Of a stretch of 6,602 nt of DNA, positions 5,162 to 6,602 are shown one piece after another. This DNA is from Mucilaginibacter sp. (lineage in GTDB: Bacteria > Bacteroidota > Bacteroidia > Sphingobacteriales > Sphingobacteriaceae). Both the position numbers and the translations under genes were made by a program. The notes beneath the pieces are model-generated. The model searched no databases, was not told where the DNA came from, and saw nothing but the letters and a program-made list of their open reading frames with translations. The stretch covers positions 1-6,602 of the forward strand of contig JACMRC010000318.1 in NCBI GenBank assembly GCA_014376655.1, given 5' to 3'. Within the stretch, counting starts at the first letter, position 1; each line of letters opens with the position of its first letter.

Positions 5162-5866
5162 ATGAAGTATAAAAGAATATTACTGAAACTAAGCGGCGAA
5201 TCGTTAATGGGCGACAGGCAATACGGCATTGACAACAAGCAGGTATTGCAATATGCACATGATATTAAAGCGGTAAAAGACAAAGGCCTTGAAATAGCCA
5301 TTGTTGTTGGTGGTGGTAACATTTTTAGGGGGTTAAGTGCCGAGAAATCAGGCATGGAACGTGCCCAGGCAGATTATATGGGTATGTTGGCAACGGTAAT
5401 AAACTGCATGGCGCTGCAAAACGCGTTAGAGAGTGTTGGTGTTGAAACGCGCTTACAGTCGGCTATTAAAATGGAGCAGATCTGCGAGCCTTATATTCGT
5501 CGCCGTGCTATGCACCATTTAGAGGTTGGCCATATTGTGATATTTGGTGCCGGTACCGGTAATCCATATTTTACTACAGATACCGCGGCGTCGCTTCGCG
5601 CTATCGAAATTAAGGCCGATGTGGTATTGAAAGGCACCCGTGTTGATGGCATTTATAGCGCCGACCCGGAGAAAGATCCATCTGCAACCCGTTACGACGA
5701 AATATCTTTCCAGGAAGTATACGACAAGGGCCTAAACGTTATGGACATGACGGCCATTACCCTTTGCCAGGAAAATAATTTACCCATTATTGTATTCGAT
5801 ATGAACAAGCCGGGCAACTTCATGAAAATTGCCGAAGGCGAACCGATAGGGACGTTGGTGAAGTAG
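5162..5866 (+). CDS. pyrH: UMP kinase
   Basis: PyrH phosphorylates UMP to UDP with ATP, the committed step to UTP and CTP, as a homohexamer of the amino acid kinase fold. In eubacteria it is generally activated by GTP and inhibited by UTP. The 234-residue product shows KLSGESL (9-15), the glycine-rich [10 protein letters not shown] (48-57), [11 protein letters not shown] (71-81), [20 protein letters not shown] (128-147) and [13 protein letters not shown] (157-169), the standard motifs at standard positions and length. The ATG at 5162 is chosen over a TTG at 5141 because [14 protein letters not shown] is the canonical N-terminus and the TTG lies in the promoter. pyrH normally follows tsf and precedes frr; here nagA comes before it and a lipocalin gene follows, so it is probably transcribed from its own promoter. 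Confidence 0.96.
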   Translation: MKYKRILLKLSGESLMGDRQYGIDNKQVLQYAHDIKAVKDKGLEIAIVVGGGNIFRGLSAEKSGMERAQADYMGMLATVINCMALQNALESVGVETRLQSAIKMEQICEPYIRRRAMHHLEVGHIVIFGAGTGNPYFTTDTAASLRAIEIKADVVLKGTRVDGIYSADPEKDPSATRYDEISFQEVYDKGLNVMDMTAITLCQENNLPIIVFDMNKPGNFMKIAEGEPIGTLVK

Positions 5867-5917
5867 AACTACAACTTTCACGATTAGAAATATAAAATCT
5901 TCATTCCGGATAGTTGC

Positions 5918-5936
5918 GTAAGTAAATTAAACTTAC
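5918..5936. repeat. Small inverted repeat upstream of the lipocalin gene
   Basis: GTAAGT (5918-5923) and ACTTAC (5931-5936) are a perfect six-base inverted repeat with a seven-base A/T spacer, ending 11 bases before the ATG at 5948. It could be an operator or an mRNA hairpin near the start. A match of this size is also expected by chance. Confidence 0.3.
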
Positions 5937-5947
5937 CAGCTACCGCG

Positions 5948-6445
5948 ATGAAGATTTTAAGCATTATAGCCCTTTTGTGGCTGACCACTTTCGGCCCCAC
6001 AAACAAACCTGTAGATAAGGTGGACCTTAACCGCTATGCAGGTAAATGGTATTCATTATATTCAATCCCAACCATGTTTGATAAGGGTACCCGAGAGACT
6101 ACCACCACTTATACATTAAATAATGACGGCTACTTTAATGTAATCACTACCGCTAAAAAAGACGATAATGAGCTGCATACTTATAAATCAAAACTGTTCC
6201 CGATAGCCGAAGAGCACAACGCCGAAATGAAGGCCCAGTTTGTATGGCCCTTTAAAGTTGACTATTGGGTTATTGATGTAGCAACAGATTACTCGTACGT
6301 GGTTGTGGGCCACCCTGATCATAAATTTTTGTTCATTATGAGTCGAAAACCTGCTATGGATAAGAAGCTGTATGAAGGTTTGGTAGCCAAATGCAAAGCC
6401 ATGGGTTACCCGGTTGAAAAACTAACCTCGCAGCATCATGACTAA
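5948..6445 (+). CDS. Lipocalin of the Blc / apolipoprotein D type, exported
   Basis: Bacterial Blc-type lipocalins are small beta-barrels that bind lipids such as lysophospholipids and are linked to envelope stress. The 165-residue protein has an N-terminal signal-like segment (residues 2-15, Ile/Leu/Trp rich after MK), then VDLNRYAGKWYSL (25-37) with the hallmark G-x-W (32-34). The later conserved parts are TYTLNNDGYFNVI (54-66), FVWPFKVDYWVIDV (98-111), DYSYVVVGHPDHKFLFIMSR (114-133) with the closing Arg133, and a C-terminal helix. E. coli Blc is an outer-membrane lipoprotein, but no Cys occurs at the cleavage region here (only Cys149), so this product is probably soluble in the periplasm or secreted. 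Start codon ATG at 5948 has no Shine-Dalgarno sequence. Its link to pyrH is probably positional only. The ligand cannot be predicted. Confidence 0.88.
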   Translation: MKILSIIALLWLTTFGPTNKPVDKVDLNRYAGKWYSLYSIPTMFDKGTRETTTTYTLNNDGYFNVITTAKKDDNELHTYKSKLFPIAEEHNAEMKAQFVWPFKVDYWVIDVATDYSYVVVGHPDHKFLFIMSRKPAMDKKLYEGLVAKCKAMGYPVEKLTSQHHD

Positions 6446-6536
6446 GCTGTACTGCCATATCGCCAATAAGTACCTGTTTTATCAAGATGGGTTGATTGCT
6501 GCTTTGTTACAGTGGTAGATAATGGATTTAAAGCTA

Positions 6537-6568
6537 TTGGTATTTAAAAGCGGTATGTTGTATATTTG
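6537..6568 (+). promoter_or_regulatory. Promoter upstream of the gene leaving the window
   Basis: TTG at 6537-6539 and TATATTTG at 6561-6568 match the -33/-7 pattern with 21-base spacing. The -7 box ends 17 bases before an ATG at 6586, the same distance as for the 191-442 gene and close to that of pyrH. Confidence 0.6.
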
Positions 6569-6585
6569 TGTAAATACTGTTTATT

Positions 6586-6602
6586 ATGCTTACGGCTATA
6601 AA
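6586..6602 (+). CDS. Possible start of a downstream gene (partial)
   Basis: ATG CTT ACG GCT ATA AA runs off the window end (MLTAI...). Only the well-placed promoter supports it as a start. Five codons are too few to identify the product. It does not resemble the N-terminus of ribosome recycling factor, the gene that would often follow pyrH. Confidence 0.35.

Noticed and set aside
5858..5882. Terminator after pyrH from GTGAA...TTCAC with inner GTAG/CTAC.
   Set aside because: The inner loop would be only two bases, the outer arms are five bases, and no T-run follows.
6438..6518. 26-codon reading frame (MTKLYCHIAN...) overlapping the lipocalin stop through ATGACTAA.
   Set aside because: It is very short, has no recognisable domain, no ribosome binding site and no sign of conservation. 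A four-base-type overlap alone is weak evidence, so it is treated as chance.
1..6602. CRISPR array, tRNA, rRNA or insertion sequence.
   Set aside because: No regularly spaced repeats, no cloverleaf-like sequence and no transposase-like protein were seen on either strand.

Overview
The window looks like a piece of a Bacteroidota chromosome, most probably from the Sphingobacteriaceae (Mucilaginibacter- or Pedobacter-like). The grounds are the type of the ribosomal proteins, EF-Ts and UMP kinase, the near absence of Shine-Dalgarno sequences, and several Bacteroidota-type promoters (a -33 TTG/TTTG and a -7 box TAnnTTTG about 19-21 bases apart). The genus is inferred from protein flavour only; no search was run.

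Layout. Positions 1-190 hold no gene, only two short repeat-like elements and a promoter. Positions 191-1030 are a small toxin-antitoxin remnant: an intact antitoxin-like gene (191-442), a RelE/ParE-family toxin gene broken by a one-base frameshift (448-740), and a second, convergent antitoxin-like gene with no toxin partner (770-997, minus strand). Positions 1100-3900 are a conserved translation operon, rplM-rpsI-rpsB-tsf, with a promoter and short leader hairpin at its front and a strong intrinsic terminator at its end. A 61-base imperfect palindrome lies between rpsB and tsf. Two tandem copies of a palindromic repeat (3916-3985) follow. Next come nagA (N-acetylglucosamine-6-phosphate deacetylase, 3992-5110), pyrH (UMP kinase, 5162-5866) and a Blc-type lipocalin with a signal peptide (5948-6445). 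The window ends with a promoter and the first codons of an unidentified gene.

How the parts work together. The core supplies ribosomal proteins L13, S9 and S2, elongation factor Ts, and UMP kinase, the usual neighbour of tsf. nagA, an amino-sugar recycling gene, separates tsf from pyrH here, and frr, which commonly follows pyrH, is not in the window.

Novelty. I see no convincing undescribed multi-gene system. The points most worth a second look are the decayed toxin flanked by two intact antitoxin-like genes, the minus-strand antitoxin promoter that predicts a leaderless mRNA, the repeat that creates a false upstream start for nagA, and the palindrome inside the rpsB-tsf spacer.
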